64,000 nt of DNA from Pseudomonas sp. ZH-FAD (GTDB lineage: Bacteria; Pseudomonadota; Gammaproteobacteria; Pseudomonadales; Pseudomonadaceae), in NCBI RefSeq assembly GCF_002803095.1, contig NZ_PGLR01000003.1:124001-188000 (forward strand). Direction: 5' to 3'. The notes below the pieces were generated by a model that saw only the letters and a list, made by a program, of their open reading frames with translations, made no database searches and was not told where the DNA came from. Positions within the stretch are counted from its first letter, which is position 1, and the number at the start of each line of letters is the position of its first letter. A program made the translations under genes and the position numbers. Shown here in pieces: positions 55,876 to 64,000 of the stretch.

Positions 55876-57363
55876 ATGTTCGAGTCCGCCGAAATCGGCC
55901 GCAGTATCGACAAGGCCACGTTCGAGGCCGAAGAGCCGGCACTGCGCGAGGCACTGCTGGAAGCGCAGTACGAGCTCAAGCAGCAGGCGCGTTTTCCGGT
56001 GATCGTATTGATCAACGGCGTCGAGGGCGCCGGCAAGGGCGAGACGGTGAAACTGCTCAACGAGTGGATGGACCCACGGCTGATCCAGGTCAGCACCTTC
56101 GATATACAGACCGACGAAGAGCTGGCGCGGCCGCCGGCCTGGCGCTACTGGCGCCAACTGCCGCCCAAGGGACGCATGGGCGTGTTCTTCGGCAACTGGT
56201 ACAGCCAGATGTTGCAGGGCAGGGTGCACGGCAAGTTCAAGGACGCGGTGCTGGACCAGGCCATCGACGGTGCCGAGCGCCTGGAGCGCATGCTCTGCGA
56301 TGAAGGCGCGCTGATCTTCAAGTTCTGGTTTCACCTGTCCAAGAAGCACATGAAGGCGCGGCTCGAAGCGCTCAAGGACGATCCGCTGCACAGCTGGCGC
56401 ATCAGTCCGCTGGACTGGCAGCAATCGAAGACCTACGACAAGTTCGTGCGCTACGGCGAGCGCGTGCTGCGCCGCACCAGCCGTGACTATGCGCCCTGGT
56501 ATGTGGTCGAGGGCGTCGATCACTATTACCGCAGTCTCACCGTCGGGCGCATCCTGCTCGAAGGCTTGCAGGCTGCATTGGCCAACCCGCAACGCACCCA
56601 GCTGCAACCGCATGCTGCGCCGCTGGTTTCCAGTCTGGACAATCGCGGTTTGCTGGCCAGCCTGGACATGACCCAGGCACTGAGCAAGGACGACTACAAG
56701 GAGCAGCTGGCCACCGAGCAGGCGCGCCTGTCTGGCCTGATGCGCGACAAGCGCATGCGCAAGCACGCCCTGATCGCGGCATTCGAGGGTAACGATGCCG
56801 CCGGCAAGGGTGGCGCCATCCGTCGCGTCACCGGTGCCCTCGACCCGCGCCAATACCGCATCGTGCCGGTGGCTGCGCCGACCGAGGAAGAACGTGCCCA
56901 GCCCTATCTGTGGCGCTTCTGGCGGCACATTCCGGCGCGCGGCAAATTCACCATCTTCGACCGCAGTTGGTATGGGCGTGTGCTGGTGGAGCGGGTCGAG
57001 GGCTTCTGCAGCCAGGCCGACTGGCTGCGTGCCTACGGCGAGATCAACGATTTCGAGGAGCAGTTGACCAACGCAGGGGTGATCCTGGTGAAGTTCTGGC
57101 TGGCCATCGACCAGCAGACGCAGCTGGAGCGCTTCAAGGAACGCGAGCAGATCCCGTTCAAGCGCTTCAAGATCACCGAAGAGGATTGGCGCAACCGCGA
57201 CAAGTGGGACGACTACGGCGACGCAGTGGGCGACATGGTCGACCGCACCAGCACCGAGATCGCGCCCTGGACCTTGATTGAGGCTAACGACAAGCGCTTC
57301 GCCCGGGTCAAGGTGTTGCGCACCATCAACGAGGCCATCGAGGCGGCGTTCGCAAGGGATTGA
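55876..57363 (+). CDS. pap: Polyphosphate:AMP phosphotransferase
   Basis: This 495-residue PPK2-family enzyme has two fused PPK2 domains, each with a Walker A: LINGVEGAGKGETVKLL (near residues 46-62) and AFEGNDAAGKGGAIRRV (near 302-318). Two-domain members use polyphosphate to phosphorylate AMP to ADP; the second domain is usually the active one. GGGAGG lies before ATG 55876. Downstream sits a repeat-containing gap and then the thiolase gene. Confidence 0.93.
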   Translation: MFESAEIGRSIDKATFEAEEPALREALLEAQYELKQQARFPVIVLINGVEGAGKGETVKLLNEWMDPRLIQVSTFDIQTDEELARPPAWRYWRQLPPKGRMGVFFGNWYSQMLQGRVHGKFKDAVLDQAIDGAERLERMLCDEGALIFKFWFHLSKKHMKARLEALKDDPLHSWRISPLDWQQSKTYDKFVRYGERVLRRTSRDYAPWYVVEGVDHYYRSLTVGRILLEGLQAALANPQRTQLQPHAAPLVSSLDNRGLLASLDMTQALSKDDYKEQLATEQARLSGLMRDKRMRKHALIAAFEGNDAAGKGGAIRRVTGALDPRQYRIVPVAAPTEEERAQPYLWRFWRHIPARGKFTIFDRSWYGRVLVERVEGFCSQADWLRAYGEINDFEEQLTNAGVILVKFWLAIDQQTQLERFKEREQIPFKRFKITEEDWRNRDKWDDYGDAVGDMVDRTSTEIAPWTLIEANDKRFARVKVLRTINEAIEAAFARD

Positions 57364-57394
57364 GATTTTTCGCGGTTGAAACGGAATGCCGCCC

Positions 57395-57433
57395 AGCCGC
57401 TCCTACGGTATTCACTGCACTGTAGGAGCGGCT
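57395..57433. repeat. REP-type inverted repeat AGCCGCTCCTAC / GTAGGAGCGGCT
   Basis: Twelve-base arms with a 15-base loop. The right copy continues TCAGCCGCG, the classic Pseudomonas REP core GTAGGAGCGGCTTCAGCCGC. It lies in the 229-base gap between pap and the thiolase gene. Confidence 0.85.
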
Positions 57434-57467
57434 TCAGCCGCGATGTTTTTGTGTCGTTCCCGATGGC

Positions 57468-57484
57468 CCCGGATTGCATCCGGG
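57468..57484. repeat. REP-like hairpin CCCGGAT-TGC-ATCCGGG
   Basis: Seven-base arms around TGC followed by CTACG. It is the same element as at 5578-5596 in the opposite orientation. Confidence 0.7.
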
Positions 57485-57592
57485 CTACGTCCCGGCATCG
57501 ACCCGTATACGCCAGATCAATGATGGTCGCACCCAGGGATCGGCTGGATTTATCTTCACGCCATTCGCCATCCAATAACAACGAGGTGCGTC

Positions 57593-58780
57593 ATGCGTGA
57601 AGTGGTGATCGTAGACAGCGTCCGGACCGGCCTGGCCAAGTCCTTCCGCGGCAAGTTCAATATGACCCGGCCGGACGACATGGCCGCCCATTGCGTCGAT
57701 GCGTTGCTGGTGCGCAACGGCATCGACCCGAAGCTGGTCGATGACTGCATCGTCGGTGCCGGTTCCAACGAGGGTGCGCAGGGCATGAACATCGGCCGCA
57801 ACGTCGCCGTGCTCTCACGCCTGGGTAATCCGGTGGCGGGCATGACCCTCAACCGCTTCTGCTCCTCGGGCCTGCAGGCCATCGCCATCGCCGCCAACCA
57901 GGTGGCGTCCGGCTGCAGCGACATCATCGTCGCCGGCGGCGTCGAGTCCATCACCATGACCCTGAAAAGCATGAACATGGACAACCTGTTCAACCCGCTG
58001 CTGCAGCAGGACAACCCCGGCATCTACTACCCCATGGGCAAGACCGCCGAGATCGTCGCCAACCGCTACGGCATCACCCGCGAAGCCCAGGACGCCTATG
58101 CCCTGCAGAGCCAGCAGCGCACCGCGCGGGCTCAGGCTGAAGGGCTGTTCGCCGACGAGATCGTGCCGATGACGGTGAAGTATCAGGTCGAAGACAAGGC
58201 CACCGGCGAGAAGAAGATCGTCGACGGCGTGGTGGAGGCCGACGACTGCAACCGCCCGGACACCACCCTGGAATCCCTGGCCAAGCTGCAACCGGCATTC
58301 GACCCGGCTGGCAGCGTCACCGCCGGTAATGCTTCGCAACTGTCCGACGGCGCCTCGATGACCCTGGTGATGAGCCTGGAAAAAGCGCTGGAGCTTGGCC
58401 TCAAGCCAAAAGCCTATTTCCGCGGCTTCACCGTGGCCGGTTGCGAGCCGGACGAGATGGGCATCGGCCCGGTGTTCTCGGTGCCCAAGCTGCTCAAGGC
58501 CAAGGGCCTGAGCGTGGCCGACATCGACCTCTGGGAGCTCAACGAGGCCTTCGCCTCGCAGTGCCTGTACTGCCGCGACACGCTCGAGATCGACAACGAG
58601 AAATACAACGTCAATGGCGGCTCCATTTCCATCGGCCATCCATTCGGCATGACCGGCTCGCGCCAGGTCGGCCACCTGGTGCGTGAGTTGCAGCGCCGCG
58701 AGCTGCGCTACGGCATCGTCACCATGTGCGTTGGTGGCGGCATGGGCGCCACGGGGCTGTTCGAGGCCTATCGCGGCTAA
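57593..58780 (+). CDS. Acetyl-CoA C-acyltransferase (thiolase)
   Basis: This 395-residue thiolase has the acyl-accepting Cys in TLNRFCSSGLQAIA and the C-terminal NEAFASQ, GGSISIGHPFGMTG and CVGGGMGATG motifs. It condenses or cleaves acyl-CoAs in fatty-acid or polyhydroxyalkanoate pathways. It is not next to a fadB-type gene, so it is a stand-alone beta-oxidation thiolase (FadI/AtoB-like). ATG 57593 has GAGG upstream (AACGAGGTGCGTC). Confidence 0.92.
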   Translation: MREVVIVDSVRTGLAKSFRGKFNMTRPDDMAAHCVDALLVRNGIDPKLVDDCIVGAGSNEGAQGMNIGRNVAVLSRLGNPVAGMTLNRFCSSGLQAIAIAANQVASGCSDIIVAGGVESITMTLKSMNMDNLFNPLLQQDNPGIYYPMGKTAEIVANRYGITREAQDAYALQSQQRTARAQAEGLFADEIVPMTVKYQVEDKATGEKKIVDGVVEADDCNRPDTTLESLAKLQPAFDPAGSVTAGNASQLSDGASMTLVMSLEKALELGLKPKAYFRGFTVAGCEPDEMGIGPVFSVPKLLKAKGLSVADIDLWELNEAFASQCLYCRDTLEIDNEKYNVNGGSISIGHPFGMTGSRQVGHLVRELQRRELRYGIVTMCVGGGMGATGLFEAYRG

Positions 58781-58785
58781 ACGAC

Positions 58786-58858
58786 GTAGGGTGCGCCGCG
58801 CGCACCACCGGCAACACGCATCGCATGAACGAACCGCGGTGCGCACGGCGCACCCTAC
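58786..58858. repeat. GTAGGGTGCGCC... inverted repeat, 21-base arms
   Basis: The left arm (58786-58806) and right arm (58838-58858) are reverse complements with one mismatch and begin and end GTAGG/CCTAC, with a 31-base spacer. It begins five bases after the thiolase stop and may stabilise or end the thiolase mRNA. Confidence 0.8.
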
Positions 58859-58935
58859 GGGATCGCTGGCCCCCACGACGGTCAGCGATGCGCTGTTTAT
58901 ACTCGCGCTCTGCCCTGTGAACGGAGCGCCTGCCG

Positions 58936-59556
58936 ATGCCCTTTGCCGAAAACCTTATCGCCTTCACCCTGGCGGCCACCTTGCTGACCCTGACGCCGGG
59001 GATCGACACCGCACTGGTGCTGCGTACCGCGGCGGTCGAAGGCCGGCGACAGGCGTTTCGTGCGGCGCTGGGCATCAACGCCGGTTGCCTGCTCTGGGGC
59101 GCGGCGGTGGCCTTCGGCCTCGGTGCGCTGCTGGCGGTTTCCGAATTCGGCTACAACCTGCTCAAGTATTGCGGTGCGGCCTATCTGGCCTGGCTCGGGC
59201 TGAACATGCTGCTGCGCCCGCGTACCTCGCTGGCGCCCGCGCAGGCGAGCGGCACACCCGATGCCAACTGGTTCCTGCGCGGCCTGCTGGGTAATGTGCT
59301 CAACCCCAAGGTGGGGATTTTCTATGTGTCCTTTCTGCCGCAGTTCATCCCGCAGGGGCAATCGCTGATCGCCTGGACATTCGGCCTGGTGGGCATCCAC
59401 GTGGCGCTCAGCCTGGTCTGGGCGCTGCTGCTGATCGGCGCCACCGAGCCGCTCGGCCACTGGCTGCGGCGCGAGATGGTGATCAAGTGGATGGATCGCA
59501 GCACGGGGCTGATCTTCGTCCTGTTTGCCGCACGTCTGGCCCTGAGCCGTCGTTGA
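58936..59556 (+). CDS. LysE family translocator
   Basis: The 206-residue membrane protein has five or six helices and the LysE/RhtB start ENLIAFTLAATLLTLTPGIDTALVLRT, plus the conserved LLGNVLNPKVGIFYVSFLPQF motif. The family exports amino acids such as lysine, arginine, homoserine or threonine. ATG 58936 follows GGAGCGCCTGCCG, a normal distance. Two LysR genes follow and could control it. Confidence 0.88.
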   Translation: MPFAENLIAFTLAATLLTLTPGIDTALVLRTAAVEGRRQAFRAALGINAGCLLWGAAVAFGLGALLAVSEFGYNLLKYCGAAYLAWLGLNMLLRPRTSLAPAQASGTPDANWFLRGLLGNVLNPKVGIFYVSFLPQFIPQGQSLIAWTFGLVGIHVALSLVWALLLIGATEPLGHWLRREMVIKWMDRSTGLIFVLFAARLALSRR

Positions 59557-59619
59557 GTCCTGCCGCCGCTACGGCTTGGGTTACTCTGTGCCGATGCAAC
59601 AGAAAAGCAGGCGGTGACG

Positions 59620-60543
59620 ATGGATCGGTTTCAGGAAATGAGAGTGCTGCTGGCGGTGACCGAAGCCGAGAGCTTCGCCGGTGGCGCCAAGCTGCTGGGC
59701 ATTTCGCCGCCCAGCGTCACTCGCGCCATCGCCGCGCTGGAGGCACGTCTCGGCACGCTGTTGCTGGCCCGCAGCACGCGCAGCCTGCGCCTGACCGAGG
59801 CTGGCCAGCGTTATGTCGAGGACTGCCGGCGCATCCTGCTGGAGCTGGAAGAGGCCGAGGAGCTGGCCGCCGGAGGCAGTGTGCGGCCACGTGGACGACT
59901 CACCGTAACGGCGCCGGTGATGTTCGGCGAGCTGTTCCTGATTCCGCGCATCGCCCAGTACCTCGATACCCACCCGGACGTGGAGGTCAATGCGCTGCTG
60001 GTCGACCGCGTGGTGAACATGATGGAGGAGGGCATCGACGTGGCCGTGCGCATCGGCTCGCTACCGGAGGGCGATCACCCGGCGTTGCAGGTTGGGCAGA
60101 TCCGCCCGGTGGTGTGCGCCTCGCCAGCTTTTCTCGATCGCGTAGGGCGTCCGCGTCATCCGGATGAATTGCGCGATGCCCCCATCGTCATGTCCAGCGC
60201 CAGCACCCTGCTGTCGCACTGGCAGTTCGTCGGCGCGGACGGCCCGTTCGGCTTCATGCCGCAACCGCGTTTCACCGTCAGCTCCAACCAGGCGGCGATC
60301 AGCGTGGCGCGCCTGGGCTGGGGCTATACCCGCGTGCTGTCCTACCAAGTGGCTGCTGCAGTGGCGCGCGGCGAGATCGAGCTGGTGCTCGAGGCGTTCG
60401 AACCGCCGGCCTTGCCGGTGCACATCATTCACCAGGGCGGTCGCCAGATTTCGGCCAAGGTGCGCACCTTCGTTGACCACTGCGCTGCCAGCTTTCGTGC
60501 CGACCCAGCCCTGCGCGCGGCTGGTGCAGCGCCTGTTTCATGA
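59620..60543 (+). CDS. LysR family transcriptional regulator (first of a tandem pair)
   Basis: This 307-residue LysR regulator has the winged helix-turn-helix (MRVLLAVTEAESFAGGAKLLGISPPSVTRAIAALEARLG, in part) and an effector domain with VTAPVMFGELFLIPRIAQYL. ATG 59620 is taken; GTG 59614 is two codons earlier. Its stop overlaps the start of a second LysR gene (ATGA), a rare arrangement. It lies 63 bases after the LysE gene. Confidence 0.9.
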   Translation: MDRFQEMRVLLAVTEAESFAGGAKLLGISPPSVTRAIAALEARLGTLLLARSTRSLRLTEAGQRYVEDCRRILLELEEAEELAAGGSVRPRGRLTVTAPVMFGELFLIPRIAQYLDTHPDVEVNALLVDRVVNMMEEGIDVAVRIGSLPEGDHPALQVGQIRPVVCASPAFLDRVGRPRHPDELRDAPIVMSSASTLLSHWQFVGADGPFGFMPQPRFTVSSNQAAISVARLGWGYTRVLSYQVAAAVARGEIELVLEAFEPPALPVHIIHQGGRQISAKVRTFVDHCAASFRADPALRAAGAAPVS

Positions 60544-61430
60544 ACGCTCATCGCGAGATGCAGGTGTTCCTCGTCGTGGCCCAGGCGGGCAGCCTGGCCG
60601 CTGCTGCTCGGCAGTTGCAGCTGTCGCAGGCCACGGTAATGCGCATTGTGGCTGGGCTGGAGAGTCGTCTGGACAGCACCCTGCTTCTACGTGGGCCGCG
60701 CGGTGTGAGCCTGAGCGCGGCGGGTACCGCTTTCGCCGACAGTTGCCAGCGCATCCTGCAGCGGGTGGAGGAGGCCGAGCGCTCCGTGACCGGCCTGCAT
60801 GCCAACCCCGTCGGACAACTGACCCTGGCCCTGCCGCTATTGATGACGCATCAGGTGCTGACCCCCATCGCGGTCGACTACCTGGCGGAATTTCCCGAGG
60901 TAAGCCTGGCCACCCTGGCACGCGAAGAGCCGCCCAGGTTGCTGGAGGAGGGCATCGACCTGGCCGTGGTGGTCGGTCATCTGCCCAGTTCGTCCGGTTT
61001 CGCCGTGCCGTTGGGATGGGCGCGACCGCTGGTCTGTGCGGCACCAGCCTATCTGCAGCGCTGGGGCTGGCCCGCCAACCCGCAGGCGTTGCACGCACAC
61101 CGCACCATCGCTCGTTCTTCGACCGGCCATGCGGGGGAATGGGGCTTTGTGGACGGCGCGGTGAAGCTCGCGCCGCGGCTGACTTGTAGCACGCCGCAGG
61201 CTGCGATCCGCGCGGCGCTCGCCGGTTTTGGCCTGACCCGCTGCCTGAGCTACGAGGCCTATCAGGAGTTGCAGAGTGGGCAGTTGCAGGCGGTGCTGGA
61301 AAACTTCGCCGCAGCGCCCGTGCCGGTGCAACTGTATTACCGCGAAGGGCGCCGGGCTGCAGCGCGGGTACGCAGCTTCCTCGACTTTGCCGTGCCGCGT
61401 CTGCGTGCTCATCCGGCGTTTCGTACGTGA
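60540..61430 (+). CDS. LysR family transcriptional regulator (second of a tandem pair)
   Basis: The 296-residue protein has a LysR helix-turn-helix (VFLVVAQAGSLAAAARQLQLSQATVMRIVAGLESRLD, in part) and an effector domain related to that of the upstream gene (LALPLLMTHQVLTPIAVDYL). Its ATG overlaps the upstream stop by four bases, so both are made from one mRNA and could form heterodimers. The glutathione S-transferase gene lies 148 bases downstream and is a possible target. Confidence 0.9.
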   Translation: MNAHREMQVFLVVAQAGSLAAAARQLQLSQATVMRIVAGLESRLDSTLLLRGPRGVSLSAAGTAFADSCQRILQRVEEAERSVTGLHANPVGQLTLALPLLMTHQVLTPIAVDYLAEFPEVSLATLAREEPPRLLEEGIDLAVVVGHLPSSSGFAVPLGWARPLVCAAPAYLQRWGWPANPQALHAHRTIARSSTGHAGEWGFVDGAVKLAPRLTCSTPQAAIRAALAGFGLTRCLSYEAYQELQSGQLQAVLENFAAAPVPVQLYYREGRRAAARVRSFLDFAVPRLRAHPAFRT

Positions 61431-61578
61431 TCCGGTTTAGTTGCAGAAAATGAAATAGTGGATTGCCTTGAGTGGTGATTCTTATCCGAGTTGGATGGGG
61501 CGAACATGGCCCCATCGTCGCGAAGGCCTGTCGTCTCGCGGTGACCTTAATCCAATCAAACTCGAAGGAGTCATCGTC

Positions 61579-62205
61579 ATGTCCCGTCCCGCCATCAAGC
61601 TGTACAACTTCCCTCGTTCCGGCCACGCTCACCGTGCCGAGCTGATGCTCTCGCTGCTGCAATTGCCCACCGAACTGATCTTCGTCGATCTGGCCAAGGG
61701 CGAGCACAAGACGCCGGAGTTCCTGGCTATGAACCCTTTCGGCCAGGTACCGGTGATCGATGACGGCGGCACCATCATCAGCGACTCCAACGCCATCCTC
61801 GTCTACCTGGCCAAGCGCTACGGCAATGACGACTGGCTGCCGCAGGAACCCGCTGCTGCTGCCCGTGTGCAGCGCTGGTTGTCGGTGGCCGCTGGTCTGG
61901 TCGCGTTCGGCCCTGCCGCCGCGCGCCTGGTTACCGTATTCGGCTACTCGTTCAACACCGAAGAAGTGATCAACCGCGCCCATGCGCTGTTCACCGTAAT
62001 GGAAGGCGAGTTGGGCGAAACCCCGTTCCTCACCGGCGACAAGCCGAGCATCGCCGACGTGGCCAACTACTCCTACATTGCCCACGCGCCGGAGGGCAAC
62101 GTCTCGCTGGAACCCTATCCGAACATCCGCGCCTGGCTGGCCCGCATCGAGGCACTGCCGGGTTTCGTGCCGATGCCGCGTACCGCAGCCGGTCTGCAAG
62201 CCTGA
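61579..62205 (+). CDS. Glutathione S-transferase
   Basis: This 208-residue protein has the thioredoxin-like N-terminal domain ([32 protein letters not shown], with the cis-Pro and the SDSNAI glutathione-binding motif) and an alpha-helical C-terminal domain ([15 protein letters not shown]). It resembles GSTs of unassigned substrate. AAGGAG lies nine bases before ATG 61579. A terminator follows the stop by ten bases. The frame is open upstream to 61468 but without a ribosome-binding site. Confidence 0.9.
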   Translation: MSRPAIKLYNFPRSGHAHRAELMLSLLQLPTELIFVDLAKGEHKTPEFLAMNPFGQVPVIDDGGTIISDSNAILVYLAKRYGNDDWLPQEPAAAARVQRWLSVAAGLVAFGPAAARLVTVFGYSFNTEEVINRAHALFTVMEGELGETPFLTGDKPSIADVANYSYIAHAPEGNVSLEPYPNIRAWLARIEALPGFVPMPRTAAGLQA

Positions 62206-62214
62206 GTCACCGTT

Positions 62215-62242
62215 AGCCGCCGGTTTACCCGGCGGCTTCTTT
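62215..62242 (+). terminator. Intrinsic terminator after the GST gene
   Basis: AGCCGCCGG and CCGGCGGCT pair around the short loop TTTAC, followed by TCTTT. It lies between the GST stop and the ribosome-binding site of the next gene, so that gene needs read-through or a promoter in or before this stretch. Confidence 0.7.
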
Positions 62243-62257
62243 CGTGGAGGGCAGAAC

Positions 62258-64000
62258 ATGCAACAGCTTCCCAGCCATCGGCACTCGCCCTGGCATGCCG
62301 GTGAAAAGCAACTGCAGGAAAAGGTCGGCGTCGCCGAACGCATGGAAGTGCTCGGGCAGAAGGTGATCCGCGACTACATGCCGGATCAGCACCGCGACTT
62401 CTACCATCAACTGCCCTTCATGATCGCCGGTGCCGTGGATGCTGCAGGCCAGCCCTGGGCCACCTTGATCGAAGGCGAAGAAGGCTTCGTCACCTCGCCC
62501 GACCCACGTCACCTGTCGTTCGATCTGGCCGCCATGGCGCTCGATCCGCTCGATCCGGCCACCCCTGGCCTTGGCAGTGGCGAGGCCATTGGCCTGCTTG
62601 GTATCGAACTGCATACGCGGCGGCGCAATCGCATCAATGGGCATATCCGTCAGGCTTCTTCGCAGCGCATGGAGGTCGCCGTGGAGCACTCCTTCGGCAA
62701 CTGCCCGCAGTACATCCAGTTGCGCCAGTATCGCCGCGTGCACGAGCGCGGTGGCGAACGCCTGGATGCGACCGAACTGGATGCGCGTACCCGCGCGATG
62801 ATCGAAGGTGCCGACACCTTCTTCGTCGCCAGTTATGTCGAGCATGACGATGGCCGCCGTTCGGTGGATGTCTCGCACCGTGGTGGGCGTGCCGGCTTCG
62901 TACGGGTACAGGGCAATCGCCTGACCATCCCCGACTATGCCGGCAACCTGCACTTCAACACCTTGGGCAACCTCAGCGTCAATCCGCGCGCGGGCCTGCT
63001 GTTCGTCGACTTCACCACGGGCGACGTGTTGCAACTGGGCGGCCAGGCCGAGATCATCCTCGACAGCCCGCTGATCAACCTATTCGAAGGCGCCGAGCGG
63101 CTGTGGACCTTCGACGTCGAGCAGGTGGTGCTGCGCCCGGCGGCGGCTTCGCTGCGCTGGGCCTTCGAAGAATATGCGCCGACCAGCCTGATGACAGGCA
63201 CCTGGGCAGAGACCGACGCGCGCCTGCGCGAGCGTGAGCAGCGCAATCAGTGGCAGCGCTGGCGCGTGCTCAGCCTGCAGCAGGAGAGCAGCGATATTCG
63301 CTCGTTCGTGCTGGCGCCGGAGCAGGGCGTAGCGCCGCGCTTCGCCGCCGGTCAGCACCTGCCGATTCGCATCACCACCGCCACGGGCGACACCCTGCTG
63401 CGCACCTACAGCCTGTCCAGCGCGCCGTCGGACGGCCAACTGCGTATCAGCGTCAAGGCGCAGGGCCTGGTCTCGCGCCACCTGCACGAGCAGATCCAGG
63501 TCGGCGATGTGCTGGAAGTACGTCCGCCGCTAGGGAGCTTCACCCTTAATAGCGACAGCAACCGGCCGCTGGTGCTGATTGGTGCCGGCGTCGGCATTAC
63601 GCCGTTGCTGTCGATGCTGCGCGAGCAGGTAGCGCTGGGGCAGGGCAGGCGCATCCATTTCTTCCAGGGCGCGCGGACGCTGGGCGACCTGCCGTTCCAG
63701 ACCGAGTTGCACGAGCTGGTTCAACGCGCGGGTGGTTTGCTAAAGATTCACCGTGCACTCAGTGCGCCGGAGCAGGGCGCAGTACTCGGGCGCGACTACG
63801 AGCAGCACGGGCGCATCGAGCTGGCGCAGATCAAGGCGGCGCTGTCGTTCGACGACTACGACTTCTACCTGTGCGGCCCGGCAGCCTTTACCCAGGCGAT
63901 CTACGATGGCCTGCGCGATCTGAATGTCGCCGACGCGCGCATCCACGCCGAGGCGTTCGGCCCCTCTACGCTGACGCGTCGTACGGAGGGTCAGACCGAT
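62258..64000 (+). CDS. Pyridoxamine-phosphate-oxidase-like / ferredoxin-reductase fusion protein (cut by window end)
   Basis: This frame is open for 581 codons from ATG 62258 to the window edge without a stop; GGAGG lies upstream. The N-terminal half is a split-barrel pyridoxamine 5'-phosphate oxidase-like flavin domain (FMIAGAVDAAGQPWATLIEG; NLSVNPRAGLLFVDF). From about residue 330 a ferredoxin-NADP reductase-type FAD and NAD module follows (LRTYSLSSAP, LIGAGVGITPLLSML, FYLCGPAAF). Relatives end in a [2Fe-2S] ferredoxin domain, which would lie past 64000. It should be a multi-domain flavin oxidoreductase; the substrate is unknown. Confidence 0.85.
   Translation, partial: MQQLPSHRHSPWHAGEKQLQEKVGVAERMEVLGQKVIRDYMPDQHRDFYHQLPFMIAGAVDAAGQPWATLIEGEEGFVTSPDPRHLSFDLAAMALDPLDPATPGLGSGEAIGLLGIELHTRRRNRINGHIRQASSQRMEVAVEHSFGNCPQYIQLRQYRRVHERGGERLDATELDARTRAMIEGADTFFVASYVEHDDGRRSVDVSHRGGRAGFVRVQGNRLTIPDYAGNLHFNTLGNLSVNPRAGLLFVDFTTGDVLQLGGQAEIILDSPLINLFEGAERLWTFDVEQVVLRPAAASLRWAFEEYAPTSLMTGTWAETDARLREREQRNQWQRWRVLSLQQESSDIRSFVLAPEQGVAPRFAAGQHLPIRITTATGDTLLRTYSLSSAPSDGQLRISVKAQGLVSRHLHEQIQVGDVLEVRPPLGSFTLNSDSNRPLVLIGAGVGITPLLSMLREQVALGQGRRIHFFQGARTLGDLPFQTELHELVQRAGGLLKIHRALSAPEQGAVLGRDYEQHGRIELAQIKAALSFDDYDFYLCGPAAFTQAIYDGLRDLNVADARIHAEAFGPSTLTRRTEGQTD

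Noticed and set aside
60538..62343. 601-codon minus-strand frame opposite the second LysR and GST genes
   Set aside because: It spans two real plus-strand genes and the gap between them, has no domain, and mixes unrelated composition.

Overview
This is a 64 kb stretch of GC-rich, densely coding chromosome from a Pseudomonas-type gammaproteobacterium. The gene content (class I fumarase, OpgGH, MnmC, polyphosphate:AMP phosphotransferase, PilZ and diguanylate cyclase proteins, many LysR regulators) supports this. So does a block at 19.4-28.5 kb, fumA / membrane GGDEF / ferredoxin reductase / enoyl-CoA hydratase / pyruvate kinase / universal stress protein, which from memory matches the order around PA4333-PA4328 of P. 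aeruginosa. The exact species is an inference (P. mendocina/oleovorans-like). I see no rRNA, tRNA, CRISPR array, insertion sequence or prophage; the window reads as ordinary chromosome.

Region 1 (1-6.1 kb) holds a flavodoxin with a DUF985 cupin; a coupled set of class II aldolase, alpha/beta hydrolase and Tat-exported DUF1569 protein; a small glycine-rich exported protein; an SDR; a DJ-1/PfpI protein; a ribbon-helix-helix protein; and a previously uncalled 32-residue ORF. Region 2 (6.2-12.7 kb, minus strand) is the most intriguing part: seven tightly packed genes encoding a thermostable-hemolysin-family (GNAT-like) protein, an acyl-adenylating enzyme, a TenA/heme-oxygenase-like putative di-iron oxidase, an SDR, an exported TPR protein and an OmpR-type two-component system. 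A TTAA-N7-TTAA box of the PmrA/QseB type lies just upstream. It looks like a self-regulated biosynthetic locus for an unknown fatty-acyl-derived molecule.

Region 3 (12.8-19.3 kb) has a frameshifted YhcG-type nuclease, an NTF2-like protein, a translationally coupled GNAT / nitrilase / ZapE trio, a DUF1028 protein and D-serine dehydratase. Region 4 (19.3-34.9 kb) is central metabolism and signalling: fumarase, SadC-like cyclase with ferredoxin reductase, enoyl-CoA hydratase, a YcaC-like hydrolase with divergent LysR, pyruvate kinase, Usp, a lipoprotein, PilZ, SirB1, leucine dehydrogenase, an EamA exporter, YebG behind a LexA box, and PsiE.

Region 5 (35-46 kb) carries an SNF2/SWIM helicase, an AraC regulator, the GH3 beta-glucosidase BglX, OpgGH for periplasmic glucans, and cytochrome b561. 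An unannotated small RNA with three GGA-loop hairpins and a strong terminator follows at about 46.29-46.40 kb; its layout is that of RsmA/CsrA-titrating RNAs. Region 6 (46.4-64 kb) has an MFS exporter with a LysR, a UvrD-like helicase, a DMT permease, a TonB-dependent receptor with an AT-rich Fur-like site, MnmC, Pap, a thiolase, LysE, two overlapping LysR genes, a glutathione S-transferase, and the start of a large flavin/NAD oxidoreductase cut by the window edge. Pseudomonas-style GTAGG...CCTAC inverted repeats sit in several intergenic gaps.
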